A DNA stretch of 17,993 nucleotides from Oscillospiraceae bacterium (GCA_031271325.1 JAISVY010000155.1:1-17993), one strand, 5' to 3'; counted from the first letter of the stretch, positions 1-7,134 are shown. Made by a program: numbers and translations. The notes: generated by a model not told the origin, from the letters alone.

Positions 1-252
1 CTGCCGAACGCGTGCTGTACGCATATCGTCATTACAATGAACGCGCGGGAGCTGCGGCACTTTTTTAGGCTCCGCTGCTGCAACCGGGCGCAGTGGGAAA
101 TCCGCTCCGTCGCGGAATCAATGCTTGCGCTGGCGCGGGAAAAAGCGCCGCTTCTGTTTATCAAAGCCGGTCCTTCCTGCGTATGGGGAAGCTGCGGCGA
201 GGGGAAAATGAGCTGCGGGCAAGCGAAAGCCATGCGGGAAAAGTATGCTTGA
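1..252 (+). CDS. thyX: FAD-dependent thymidylate synthase, 3' part only
   Basis: The window opens inside this gene; only the last 83 residues are visible, in frame from base 1 to the TGA at 250-252. ThyX makes dTMP from dUMP using methylenetetrahydrofolate and reduced FAD. The tail shows the typical ThyX C-terminal block: TMNARELRHFFRLR followed by CCNRAQWEIR, which belongs to the nucleotide-binding part of the fold. It ends in a Cys-rich stretch (GPSCVWGSCGEGKMSCG) that I know from clostridial ThyX proteins. The family signature RHRxxSxNxxSxR would lie upstream of the window. The stop codon lies inside the start of the following acetyltransferase gene (8-bp overlap), so the two are probably translationally coupled. 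A folate-linked gene (5-formyl-THF cyclo-ligase) lies three genes downstream. Family assignment is firm from the motif block. Confidence 0.9.
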   Translation: MPNACCTHIVITMNARELRHFFRLRCCNRAQWEIRSVAESMLALAREKAPLLFIKAGPSCVWGSCGEGKMSCGQAKAMREKYA

Positions 253-937
253 TCTGCGAACCGCGCGGGAGAGCGACGACTTGCGCCCGCTGTGGAACAC
301 CGCGTTTGAGGCGGATGAGGCGTTTTTCACCCGCGATTACCGCCCGGAGCGGGCGCTGATCTATACCGGCGGCGGCAAGCCCGTTTCGATGCTGCATATG
401 CTGCCTCGCACGGTCATAACCGGCGGACGGCGGCTGCGGGCGGGTTACCTGATGGGGATCGCGACCGACCCGGCGTACCGGAGGCGGGGACTGGCCGGGA
501 ATTTGATCACCGCCGCGCTGAAGGCGTTTGAAGAAGACCATTGCGACTGCGCGTTCCTGATCCCGGCGAGCGCGGCGCTTGCCGTTTACTACGGAAAGTT
601 TGGCTTTACCGTGCGGGGGCTGACCGCGCACACAGGCGGCGGGCGCTTCTCCCGCCCCGCCGGAACCGGCGACAGTCCGAGGCTGCGCGAGCTCTACGAC
701 GGCGCGTTCCCGGACCGCGCGGAGCGGGACGCGTTTGAGTGGGAAACCATTCTGCTGGAATACGAAGTGTTTTTCGGTGAGGACGGATACGCCGCAGGCG
801 ACGGGCGGGGCGTATTGGAGCGCGTTCCCTCCGGGTTTACCGAGAGCGGTTGCGCCGCCTGCATCAAGCCGTTTACCGCGCAGACGGCGGAATTGCTCGC
901 GCGGCACAGACCGTATATCAATCTGTTGTATACCTAG
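245..937 (+). CDS. GNAT family N-acetyltransferase
   Basis: This 230-residue protein transfers an acetyl group from acetyl-CoA to an amine; the substrate cannot be read from sequence. The acetyl-CoA binding motif is visible around residues 66-90: GIATDPAYRRRGLAGNLI matches the GNAT motif A (R/QxxGxG/A) with its preceding beta strand. It is followed by FLIPASAALAVYYGKFGF, the usual motif B region where the helix ends in Y-x-x-x-G-F. The N-terminal layout (LRTARESDDLRPLWNTAF) resembles the Eis-like branch, but Eis proteins are near 400 residues and carry a C-terminal sterol-carrier-like domain, which this protein is too short to hold. The ATG at 245 overlaps the thyX stop by 8 bp, pointing to co-transcription with thyX. 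Nothing ties the enzyme to its neighbours functionally. Confidence 0.85.
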   Translation: MLDLRTARESDDLRPLWNTAFEADEAFFTRDYRPERALIYTGGGKPVSMLHMLPRTVITGGRRLRAGYLMGIATDPAYRRRGLAGNLITAALKAFEEDHCDCAFLIPASAALAVYYGKFGFTVRGLTAHTGGGRFSRPAGTGDSPRLRELYDGAFPDRAERDAFEWETILLEYEVFFGEDGYAAGDGRGVLERVPSGFTESGCAACIKPFTAQTAELLARHRPYINLLYT

Positions 938-946
938 GAGGCGCTC

Positions 947-1495
947 ATGGTTTATTTGTTTTTGGCGGACGGGGTTGCCGAAATGGAAGCGGTGACGATC
1001 GCCGACTGTCTGCGGCGCTTGGAGATTGATCTGAAACTGGTCGGCGTGACCGGAATGACGGTGACCGGAGCGCGGGGCGTAAAAATCTTGGCGGATATCC
1101 CGGTCTCGGACGTGCCGGACGGAACACATGAGATGCTGATTTTCCCCGGGGGTTTGCGCGGGGTTGAGAACCTCGCGGCTTCGGAACGGGTGCGGGAACT
1201 GGCCGCGCGCGCGTTTGAAGAAGGCGCTCCGGTGGGCGCGATCTGCGCCGCGCCGAGCTTCCTGGCCGGTTTGGGGCTGCTAAAAGAACGGACGGTGACG
1301 TGTTACCCCTCGACCGCGGAGGCGGTCAGGCGGGGCGGCGCGTATGTGCTTCCCGACCGCGCCGCGGTGCGGGAAGGAGCGCTGGTTACGGGGCAGGGAC
1401 CCGCCGCGTCGATTCCGTTTTCCTTAGCTTTGGCTGAGCTCCTGCTTGACCGTGAGAACGCTGATTTTCTCGCTTCGCAGCTGCTGTACGCTTGA
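947..1495 (+). CDS. DJ-1/PfpI family protein
   Basis: This 182-residue protein belongs to the DJ-1/ThiJ/PfpI superfamily, whose members act as glyoxalase/deglycase-like enzymes, chaperones or redox sensors. The nucleophile-elbow cysteine is C100 in GAICAAPSFLAG, matching the human DJ-1 C106 region, and the supporting acidic residue is E14 in AEMEAVT, matching DJ-1 E18. The position of DJ-1 His126 is occupied by Tyr (VTCYPS), which to my knowledge is frequent in bacterial homologues. Length is normal for the single-domain family. The start is set by a perfect AGGAGG at 936-941, five bases before the ATG; this ribosome binding site overlaps the stop codon of the acetyltransferase. The stop TGA overlaps the TTG start of the next gene, so the cluster is read as one unit. 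The substrate is unknown. Confidence 0.9.
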   Translation: MVYLFLADGVAEMEAVTIADCLRRLEIDLKLVGVTGMTVTGARGVKILADIPVSDVPDGTHEMLIFPGGLRGVENLAASERVRELAARAFEEGAPVGAICAAPSFLAGLGLLKERTVTCYPSTAEAVRRGGAYVLPDRAAVREGALVTGQGPAASIPFSLALAELLLDRENADFLASQLLYA

Positions 1496-2031
1496 CCAAG
1501 CGGGAGGCGCGGGCGCTGTACCCTGCGCTGCCGGACGGCGGCGCGGCGGCGTCGCGTTTGGTGAAAGCGTGGGAAGAAGACGGAGAGCCGGACAGCGTTT
1601 TCTGCTATGTGAGCGAGCCGGAAGAGTGCGCCACCGAGCCGGTGCTGCGATATTGCTTTGAACGCGGGATTCCGCTGGCGGTGCCGCTCTGTGAGGGGAG
1701 CGCCGTGATGACGGCGCGGCTGATTCGTTCTTACAAAGAATTGCGGCGCGGGGCGTTCGGGCTGTGGGAACCGCCGGAGGACGCGCCGGTGACGGAGCAG
1801 CCCGCTTGGGTTGTGGTTCCGGGGCTGGCGTTCGACCGGAACGGGTTCCGTCTGGGGCGCGGCGGCGGGTACTACGACCGCTGGCTTGCCGGAAAGACGG
1901 GGCGTTTTGTTGGATTGTGTCATCCCGGGCGGTTTGTGGAAGGTCTGCCGCGTGACGATTGGGATATGCCGGTGGACACGGTGATAACGGGGGTGGAAAT
2001 ATGCCGGACGATAAAAAACGCGCCCCGATAG
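1492..2031 (+). CDS. 5-formyltetrahydrofolate cyclo-ligase (5,10-methenyl-THF synthetase)
   Basis: The enzyme uses ATP to convert 5-formyl-THF to 5,10-methenyl-THF and so returns stored folate to one-carbon metabolism. The 179-residue protein carries the family signature near the C-terminus: VVVPGLAFDRNGFRLGRGGG followed by YYDRWL, the phosphate-binding loop. The N-terminus starts TKREARALYPALP, consistent with the usual basic first helix but slightly short. The start is a TTG at 1492 in the overlap TTGA with the upstream DJ-1 gene stop, a four-base stop-start overlap typical of coupled translation. The gene end overlaps the start of mltG by 31 bp if my mltG start is right. Its presence in the same cluster as thyX fits folate and dTMP metabolism. 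Confidence 0.92.
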   Translation: MTKREARALYPALPDGGAAASRLVKAWEEDGEPDSVFCYVSEPEECATEPVLRYCFERGIPLAVPLCEGSAVMTARLIRSYKELRRGAFGLWEPPEDAPVTEQPAWVVVPGLAFDRNGFRLGRGGGYYDRWLAGKTGRFVGLCHPGRFVEGLPRDDWDMPVDTVITGVEICRTIKNAPR

Positions 2032-3242
2032 GGATAAAGCGTAAATTTGCCAAACCGAAAACGGATTCAGCCCCGCCGCAAAAACCCCGAGAGGGTCTGA
2101 CGGCGGCACAGCCGCAAAAACCGAAAGAGCCCGCGGCACAAACGGCAAAGCCGCAAGGGAGAAAACCGATAGAGTTTGAGAAAAGGAAGCAGGCGAACAC
2201 GGGCTGTTTGCGCGGGGTTTTGTATTTCATTCTTATCCTCGTCGTATCCTCGTTTTTGGCGGTATTCGCGTGGAATTGCGCGAACGACGTTCTCGCGCTG
2301 TCGAAACCGGATTTGCCTGTCAGCGTGACAATCGCGGAGGATTATACGGTATCCGAGCTGTCCCGGAACCTAAAAGAGCTGGGCGTGATCGAAAACTCAT
2401 GGCTGTTTACGCTGTACTGCAACTTCTCCGAAGCCGAGAAAAAGATAGAACCCGGTACCTTTGCGGTCAACGCCAATCTCGACTACCACGCATTGGTGGG
2501 GAAGTTCAGGAATGTTACGGAGCGCAAGCCGGTGCAGGTGAAAGTGACCGAAGGCAAAACCCTTAAGGAGACGCTCAGGCTGATCGCCGACCAAGGCGTG
2601 AGCAAGTACGAAACCCTGCTGGCCGCCGTGGGAACGGCGGAGCTGGACTACCCGTTTTTAGCGGACATCCCGATGGAGCCGAACCGGCTGGAAGGGTATC
2701 TGTATCCCGATACGTACCTCTTCTTTACCGACGCGTCGCCTGCGGAGGTGTTCCAAAAGTTCCTGGATAACTTCGACGTTAAGTTAACAAACAGCATGCG
2801 CTCGTACCTCAGCGAGATTGACTACGACCTGAACGGGATTCTTACCATCGCTTCGCTGATTCAGATGGAAGCCGCGAGCGACAGCGAAATGAAGAACATC
2901 TCTTCGGTAATCTACAACCGCCTGAACAGCAGCAATTACAGACGCTTGGAGATCGACGCCTCGATCGTGTATCTGATCGGCCGCGAGAACGGGGAGATCA
3001 CCCCGGAAGAGATATACGCCGGGCGGACAGAGATCGACAGCCCATACAACACGTTTCAGTACGAAGGGCTGCCGCCGGGACCGATCTGTTCGCCGAGCAT
3101 CGAGGCGATCCGCGCCGCGCTGTATCCGGGTACGGAAAACTATTACTATTACGCGCTGAGCAAAGACGGCGACCATCATTTCTTCGAGACACAGGCGGGA
3201 TTCGAGCGCTTTATCAACAGCGACGATTTTATAAACAATTGA
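2001..3242 (+). CDS. mltG: endolytic murein transglycosylase (YceG-like)
   Basis: MltG cleaves nascent peptidoglycan strands at the membrane and is thought to set glycan length. With the ATG at 2001 the protein is 413 residues. It has a long basic, Pro/Lys/Gln-rich cytoplasmic N-terminus (residues 1-68), one membrane helix (about 70-91, YFILILVVSSFLAVFAW) and an extracellular YceG domain. The catalytic glutamate is E290 in IASLIQMEAASDSEM, followed by SSVIYNRL. The later conserved block SPYNTFQYEGLPPGPICSP (about 347-365) is also present. I chose 2001 over an in-frame ATG at 1959 because the residues added upstream (GYAGGHGDNGGGN) are translated out of the cyclo-ligase gene, and a G-rich sequence (GGGGGTGG) lies just before 2001. 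It overlaps the upstream gene and is separated from alaS by a palindromic repeat. Confidence 0.93.
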   Translation: MPDDKKRAPIGIKRKFAKPKTDSAPPQKPREGLTAAQPQKPKEPAAQTAKPQGRKPIEFEKRKQANTGCLRGVLYFILILVVSSFLAVFAWNCANDVLALSKPDLPVSVTIAEDYTVSELSRNLKELGVIENSWLFTLYCNFSEAEKKIEPGTFAVNANLDYHALVGKFRNVTERKPVQVKVTEGKTLKETLRLIADQGVSKYETLLAAVGTAELDYPFLADIPMEPNRLEGYLYPDTYLFFTDASPAEVFQKFLDNFDVKLTNSMRSYLSEIDYDLNGILTIASLIQMEAASDSEMKNISSVIYNRLNSSNYRRLEIDASIVYLIGRENGEITPEEIYAGRTEIDSPYNTFQYEGLPPGPICSPSIEAIRAALYPGTENYYYYALSKDGDHHFFETQAGFERFINSDDFINN

Positions 3243-3246
3243 GAAG

Positions 3247-3346
3247 CTCTAAAAACCTCGTGTTCGCCGTTAGGCGAACGAGCGGAGCGCTTGCAAACAG
3301 GCGGCTGTGCCGCGGCATCGCAAGCCGGAGCGGGAGGTTTTTAGAG
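3247..3346. repeat. Palindromic repeat, arm type 1 (copy A1) between mltG and alaS
   Basis: A 100-bp element bounded by perfect 13-bp inverted arms, CTCTAAAAACCTC (3247-3259) and GAGGTTTTTAGAG (3334-3346). The core holds the small hairpin GTTCGCC-GTTA-GGCGAAC, the hairpin GCGGC-TGT-GCCGC and outer CTTGC/GCAAG pairing. It is nearly identical to the copy at 6386-6484, and the similarity continues a few bases outside the arms (AGAAG before, TGAC after). AAACA occurs at 3233-3237 and again at 3353-3357 and could be a 5-bp target duplication, but this is weak. It is the main content of the 144-bp gap between mltG and alaS. Whether it acts in transcription termination is unknown; no T-run follows a stem in the usual way. 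Confidence 0.88.
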
Positions 3347-3386
3347 TGACCCAAACATTAACTGCCGGAAAGGACGACCGCCCTAT

Positions 3387-5957
3387 ATGCTGGGACTGAA
3401 CGAAATCCGCGAAAAATACCTCTCCTTCTTTGAATCGAAGGAGCATAAGCGCCTGCCCTCTTTCTCTCTCATCCCCGAAAGCGACGCGACGCTGCTGCTG
3501 ATTAACAGCGGTATGGCTCCGATGAAGCCGTTTTTTTCCGGCGAGGCAACCCCTCCGGCAAAGCGGGTGACGACCTGCCAAAAATGCGTCCGCGTCATCG
3601 ACATCGAGCGGGTGGGAAAGACAGACCGCCACTGCACGTTTTTTGAGATGCTGGGGCACTTCTCGTTCGGCGACTACTTCAAGCGGGAGGCGCTCACATG
3701 GACATGGGAATTCTTCACGGAAGTGATGGGGATTGACCCGGAGCGCCTGTACTGCTCGGTCTATCTCGAAGACGACGAGGCGTATGACATCTGGGTCAAA
3801 GAGATTGGCGTTCCCGAATCGCGGATGGTGCGGCTGGGCAAAGAAGACAACTTTTGGGAGATCGGCGCGGGTCCCTGCGGTCCCAGCTCCGAGATCTACT
3901 TCGATCGCGGCGCTGAGTACGGCTGCGGCTCTCCGGACTGCAAACCCGGCTGCGACTGCGACCGATTTGTTGAAATCGGGAACAACGTCTTCACCCAATT
4001 TAACAACGACGGCGAGGGCAACTACACGCCGCTGAAACAGAAGAATATCGACTTCGGCATGGGGCTGGAGCGTCTCGCGTGTATCGTGCAAGGCGTGCCG
4101 AACGTGTTTGAGGTGGATACCATCACCCGTATCCGGCGGCGCGTGAGCGAACTGGCCGGGATGGAGTACGGGCAGGGCGAGCAAAGCGATATGTCTCTGC
4201 GCGTCGTGGCCGACCATATCCGTTCCACCGTCATGCTGATCAGCGACGGCGTACAGCCGAGCAATGAGAAGCGCGGTTATGTTCTGCGCCGTCTGCTGCG
4301 CCGCGCCGCCCGCCACGGGCGGCTGCTCGGGATTACGAAACCGTTTTTGTGCGATCTGGCCGCGACCGTGATTGAAGAGAGCGCGGCGGCTTATCCCGAA
4401 CTGAGGCAGCGCGCCGAACGCATCCAAACCATCATCCGGCTTGAGGAAGAGCGTTTCCTGAAGACAATCGACGCGGGGCTGTCGCTGCTGCGGGAAGAGA
4501 TTGCGAAGGTTGAGGGGCGGGTCTTCGGCGGCGAGGCGGCGTTTATGCTGTATGATACCTTCGGTTTCCCGCCTGATCTGACGCTGGAAATCTTGGAGGA
4601 AGAGGGGTTGACGCTCGATCGGGAGCGCTTTGACGAACTGATGGCGGAGCAGCGCCGGCGCGCGCGCGACGCGCGCGCCGAGTTGACCGTATCCGGCTGG
4701 AGCACCGTCGATCTGGGGCTGGCGCGCGAGGTGACGAGCGAGTTTGTCGGGTATGACACGCTCTCTTGCGAGGCGACCGTTTTGGCCGCGGGCGAGGGCT
4801 TTATGGTGCTTGACCGTACGCCGTTTTATGCGGAGAGCGGCGGTCAGTGCGCCGATACGGGGGTTATTGCCGGAGAGGGCGGAACCCTCCGCATAGAGGG
4901 GGTCAAGAAGCTGCCCGACGGAAAAATACTTCACATCGGTGAGACGGAAGGGGATTTCCTGCCCGGTCAGACTGTCACCGCTTCGGTGGACGCGGAGCGC
5001 CGCGCTGCCGTCATGCGGGCGCACAGCGCGACGCACCTGCTGCAGAAAGCGCTGCGCGATCTTTTGGGCGACCATGTGGAACAAGCCGGTTCGCAGGTGG
5101 AACCGGACCGTCTGCGGTTTGACTATACGCATTTCACCGCTCTGACGCCGGAACAGATTGCGCAAATCAATACGGAAGTCAACCGCCGGATACTCGCGGG
5201 GTATCCTATCAAGGTTGAAACGATGCCGCCGGAGGAGGCCAAAGCGAAGGGAGCGATGGCGCTCTTTTCGGAGAAATACGGCGCGGTTGTGCGGGTGGTT
5301 TCGATGGGGGACTACAGCATGGAACTGTGCGGCGGTACCCACCTCGGCAACACCGCGATGGCCGGTTCGTTCCGCGTTCTTTCCGAAAGCTCGATCGCGG
5401 CGGGTGTACGCCGGGTCGAAGCCGTTACGGGTCTGGCTGCGCTGGAATTGTTCGACACGTCGGAATCGCGGCTGCGCAGCGCGGCGGCGGCGTTGAAAGC
5501 CACGCCGTCCGATCTGGCTGAAAAGGCGGCGGCGTTGGTTTCGGAACATAGGCGTTTGCAGAAAGAAGCGGCTCAACTTCAGCAGAAACTGGCCGGAGGC
5601 TTTATAGACGGTTTGCTTCGGAGTGCCCGTGAAGTAAACGGCTTTACACTGATCACCGCGCGAAATCCCGACGCGGCGTCGCTGCGCCAGACCTGCGAGA
5701 TGCTGCGCGACAAGAACCCCGGCGGCGTGTGTGTTTTATATGCGGACGAAGGCGGGAAGTTAACGTTCTGCGCGGTCAGCGGCGCGGACGCGGTGAAGCG
5801 CGGCATCAAAGCGGGGGATGTGGTGAAGACCGTCTGCGCCATTTGCGGCGGCAGCGGCGGCGGCCGGCCTGACATCGCGATGGGCGGCGGCACAAACGCG
5901 GAGCGGTTTGACGAAGCGGTGGAAGCGGTTGTCAAGACGCTGGATTCCATTCAATAG
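3387..5957 (+). CDS. alaS: alanyl-tRNA synthetase
   Basis: This enzyme charges tRNA-Ala with alanine and edits mischarged Ser/Gly. The 856-residue protein is of normal length and all regions are visible: class II catalytic core from the N-terminus (IREKYLSFFESKEHKRLPS, then GKTDRHCTFFEMLGHFSFGD), motif 3 (MGLERLACIVQG), the tRNA-recognition region, and the editing domain with its zinc site. That site is HSATH (H546, H550) plus CGGTH (C648, H652). The protein ends in the C-Ala domain, CAICGGSGGGRPDIAMGGG. The ATG at 3387 is preceded by GGAAAGGA, but at a long spacing (about 12 bases), so initiation may be modest. I see no T-box leader; the short gap upstream holds a palindromic repeat instead. 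The stop overlaps a possible GTG of the following HIT gene. Confidence 0.98.
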   Translation: MLGLNEIREKYLSFFESKEHKRLPSFSLIPESDATLLLINSGMAPMKPFFSGEATPPAKRVTTCQKCVRVIDIERVGKTDRHCTFFEMLGHFSFGDYFKREALTWTWEFFTEVMGIDPERLYCSVYLEDDEAYDIWVKEIGVPESRMVRLGKEDNFWEIGAGPCGPSSEIYFDRGAEYGCGSPDCKPGCDCDRFVEIGNNVFTQFNNDGEGNYTPLKQKNIDFGMGLERLACIVQGVPNVFEVDTITRIRRRVSELAGMEYGQGEQSDMSLRVVADHIRSTVMLISDGVQPSNEKRGYVLRRLLRRAARHGRLLGITKPFLCDLAATVIEESAAAYPELRQRAERIQTIIRLEEERFLKTIDAGLSLLREEIAKVEGRVFGGEAAFMLYDTFGFPPDLTLEILEEEGLTLDRERFDELMAEQRRRARDARAELTVSGWSTVDLGLAREVTSEFVGYDTLSCEATVLAAGEGFMVLDRTPFYAESGGQCADTGVIAGEGGTLRIEGVKKLPDGKILHIGETEGDFLPGQTVTASVDAERRAAVMRAHSATHLLQKALRDLLGDHVEQAGSQVEPDRLRFDYTHFTALTPEQIAQINTEVNRRILAGYPIKVETMPPEEAKAKGAMALFSEKYGAVVRVVSMGDYSMELCGGTHLGNTAMAGSFRVLSESSIAAGVRRVEAVTGLAALELFDTSESRLRSAAAALKATPSDLAEKAAALVSEHRRLQKEAAQLQQKLAGGFIDGLLRSAREVNGFTLITARNPDAASLRQTCEMLRDKNPGGVCVLYADEGGKLTFCAVSGADAVKRGIKAGDVVKTVCAICGGSGGGRPDIAMGGGTNAERFDEAVEAVVKTLDSIQ

Positions 5958-5974
5958 TGCGGGGAGAGATTGTG

Positions 5975-6313
5975 ATGACAGATTGCATATTTTGTAAAAT
6001 CCTCAGGGGGGAGATCCCTTCGTCGAAGGTGTATGAAGACGAGCTTATTTATGCGTTCAACGACATCGCGCCGATGGCTCCGGTGCATGTCCTGATCATC
6101 CCGCGTGAGCATATCGAGAGCGCCGCGCGGATTGCGCCGGAACACGCGAGCCTGCTGGGACATATCTGGACAGTGATTCCCCAAATTGCGAAACAGCAGT
6201 CGCTGACCGATTTCCGGGTGGTGACCAACGCGGGCGCGGATGCCGGGCAGACGGTGGCGCATCTGCATTTCCATCTGCTGGGCGGCAAAACGATGGGCAC
6301 GTCGCTGGCGTGA
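5975..6313 (+). CDS. hinT: HIT family purine nucleoside phosphoramidase (HinT-like)
   Basis: HinT-type proteins hydrolyse nucleoside phosphoramidates such as aminoacyl-AMP adducts, which suits a position just behind an aminoacyl-tRNA synthetase. The 112-residue protein begins CIFCKILRGEIPSSKVYED, the standard HIT start, with a CxxC that may bind zinc. It ends with the histidine triad HLHFHLLGG near the C-terminus. I prefer the ATG at 5975: GGGGAGAG stands a normal distance upstream, and the conserved N-terminus (MTDCIFCKI) begins there. A GTG at 5957 or 5972 would only add a few residues. The gene follows alaS by 17 bp. Its stop codon coincides with the first base of a 31-bp repeat that reappears in the yajC promoter 760 bp downstream. 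Confidence 0.93.
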   Translation: MTDCIFCKILRGEIPSSKVYEDELIYAFNDIAPMAPVHVLIIPREHIESAARIAPEHASLLGHIWTVIPQIAKQQSLTDFRVVTNAGADAGQTVAHLHFHLLGGKTMGTSLA

Positions 6314-6343
6314 AAATTTTTCTTGCGTTTTACGCGCTCTGCC
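6313..6343 (+). repeat. 31-bp direct repeat, left copy
   Basis: This 31-bp sequence (AAAATTTTTCTTGCG at its start, CGCTCTGCC at its end) is identical to 7074-7104. Here it begins on the last base of the hinT stop codon and is followed by TATTTTTG, so it has a -35-like TTGCGT but no -10 at 17 bp. The right copy is part of the intact yajC promoter. The two copies bracket the hicBA cassette exactly, as if the cassette had been inserted with duplication of the hinT-yajC junction. Confidence 0.9.
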
Positions 6344-6385
6344 TATTTTTGATTTCAACGCGGTTCTGTGACACAGTAAAAGAAG

Positions 6386-6484
6386 CTCTAAAAACCTCAT
6401 GTTCGCCGCTAGGCGAACGAGCGGAGGGCTTGCGAACAGGCGCTTTAGCGCGGCATCGCAAGCCGGAGCGGGAGGTTTTTAGAG
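6386..6484. repeat. Palindromic repeat, arm type 1 (copy A2) upstream of hicB
   Basis: A 99-bp element with the same perfect 13-bp arms as the copy at 3247-3346 (6386-6398 and 6472-6484) and a nearly identical core. The 10-mer GTGACACAGT occurs just outside on the left (6368-6377) and across the right end (6484-6493). If the element proper spans about 6378-6488, it would be flanked by a 5-bp duplication ACAGT. It lies 30 bp before hicB, so the hicBA transcript or promoter region must pass through it. Confidence 0.88.
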
Positions 6485-6514
6485 TGACACAGTTTATGGC
6501 ATGGAGGGAAGGTC

Positions 6515-6736
6515 ATGACAGAATACCTCATTACATTTCAATGGGATTCGGAAGCCAATGTATGGATAGCCACCAGCGATGACATTCCGGGGTTAATCTT
6601 GGAGTCCGGTTCATTTGACGCGTTGGTAGAGCGCGTCCGCTACACAGTGCCGGAACTTTTGGAGCTAAACGGAACTGGGTATGAGAATCTCCCGTTGTGC
6701 ATTCAATCAGAACGTCATGAGAGGATGTACGCGTAA
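6515..6736 (+). CDS. hicB: DUF1902/HicB-like antitoxin
   Basis: This 73-residue protein matches the DUF1902 type of HicB-like antitoxin: MTEYLITFQWDSEANVWIAT, then SDDIPGLILESGSFDALVER and VPELLELNG. The pattern of short strands, the D-x-P-G-L motif and a following helix is the partial RNase H-like fold of HicB. In such systems it binds and neutralises the mRNA-cleaving HicA toxin and often represses its own operon. No separate DNA-binding domain fits in 73 residues. GGAGG at 6503-6507 lies seven bases before the ATG. The stop TAA abuts the GTG start of the toxin gene with no gap, the usual antitoxin-first arrangement of HicBA loci of this type. The symbol reflects the family, not a proven function. 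Confidence 0.82.
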   Translation: MTEYLITFQWDSEANVWIATSDDIPGLILESGSFDALVERVRYTVPELLELNGTGYENLPLCIQSERHERMYA

Positions 6737-7048
6737 GTGGCTGAGTACGAAAAGAAGGTGCGTGACATTTTGAGCCGCAACAAATGCACCTTCATTCGGC
6801 GTGGGAAGGGTGACCATGACATATGGTACAGCCCCTTAACAAACCAGAACATCACAGTTGACCATAAGGGGCATGTTGAAAATTGCCCGCTCCGGCTTGC
6901 GATGCCGCGCCATAGGCGCCTGTTCGCAAGCGCTGCGCTCGTTCGCCTTACAGGCGAACACGCAATTTTCAACACTTCAGATAAGATTAAATCACGCCAT
7001 ACAGCAAACGTGATCATGAAGAAAAGCGGCATTAACCATCATTTTTAA
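6737..7048 (+). CDS. hicA: HicA-like mRNA interferase toxin with a 39-codon repeat insertion
   Basis: HicA toxins are small dsRBD-like RNases that cut mRNA. Here the start (KKVRDILSRNKCTFIRRGKG) and catalytic His27 in GKGDHDIWYSP are intact, and the protein ends IKSRHTANVIMKKSGI, the normal C-terminal helix. Between TVDHK (ending at residue 44) and IKSRHTAN (from residue 84) lie 39 residues that do not belong to the family. They are encoded by a palindromic repeat at 6869-6985 that is in frame and has no stop codon. Removing it leaves a normal toxin of 64 residues. The insertion falls in the loop before the last helix, so activity could be lost or tolerated; sequence alone cannot tell. The start is GTG directly after the hicB stop. 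The 103-residue reading frame is uninterrupted, so I keep it as a CDS. Confidence 0.8.
   Translation: MAEYEKKVRDILSRNKCTFIRRGKGDHDIWYSPLTNQNITVDHKGHVENCPLRLAMPRHRRLFASAALVRLTGEHAIFNTSDKIKSRHTANVIMKKSGINHHF
6869..6985. repeat. Palindromic repeat, arm type 2 (copy A3), inserted in hicA
   Basis: This is a 112-bp element plus one copy of a 5-bp duplication: ATAAG occurs at 6864-6868 and 6981-6985. Its arms are perfect 13-bp inverted repeats, TGTTGAAAATTGC (6874-6886) and GCAATTTTCAACA (6962-6974). The core is the reverse complement of the core of the copies at 3247 and 6386 (GCTCCGGCTTGCGATGCCGC, GCGCCTGTTCGCAAG, GCTCGTTCGCC). So the same core occurs with a different pair of arms. Total added length is 117 bp, a multiple of three, and the hicA frame stays open through it. 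Confidence 0.9.
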
Positions 7049-7073
7049 TTTCCGCCCCCTTTGCACCCCGGTT

Positions 7074-7104
7074 AAAATTTTTCTTGCGTTTTACGCGCTC
7101 TGCC
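7074..7104 (+). repeat. 31-bp direct repeat, right copy
   Basis: Identical to 6313-6343. In this copy the TTGCGT at 7084-7089 serves as the -35 of the yajC promoter, and the -10 lies just downstream. This copy is therefore the functional and probably original one. The 730 bp between the two copies hold only hicBA and two palindromic repeats. Confidence 0.9.
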
Positions 7105-7112
7105 ATTATAAT
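7084..7112 (+). promoter_or_regulatory. SigA-like promoter of the yajC-SCIFF operon
   Basis: TTGCGT at 7084-7089 and a perfect TATAAT at 7107-7112 are separated by 17 bp. The yajC ATG is 22 bp downstream with a strong GGGAGGTG ribosome binding site between. The -35 and most of the spacer belong to the 31-bp repeat that is also found behind hinT. Confidence 0.75.
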
Positions 7113-7134
7113 GGACGGGCTGGGAGGTGAAACC

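Noticed and set aside
161..1129. A 322-codon open frame on the minus strand, and similar ones at 1303-2230 and 14558-15370
   Set aside because: All lie opposite well-supported genes, have shadow-like composition and no plausible motif or ribosome binding site.
3243..3386. T-box riboswitch in front of alaS
   Set aside because: Many Firmicutes control alaS this way, but the 144-bp gap is mostly the palindromic repeat and I found no T-box sequence (TGGNACC with its flanks) or specifier stem.
3270..5576. A 768-codon open frame on the minus strand
   Set aside because: It lies antisense to alaS, whose motifs are unmistakable. Its translation is rich in R, H and Q with no recognisable domain, as expected for a GC-rich shadow frame.
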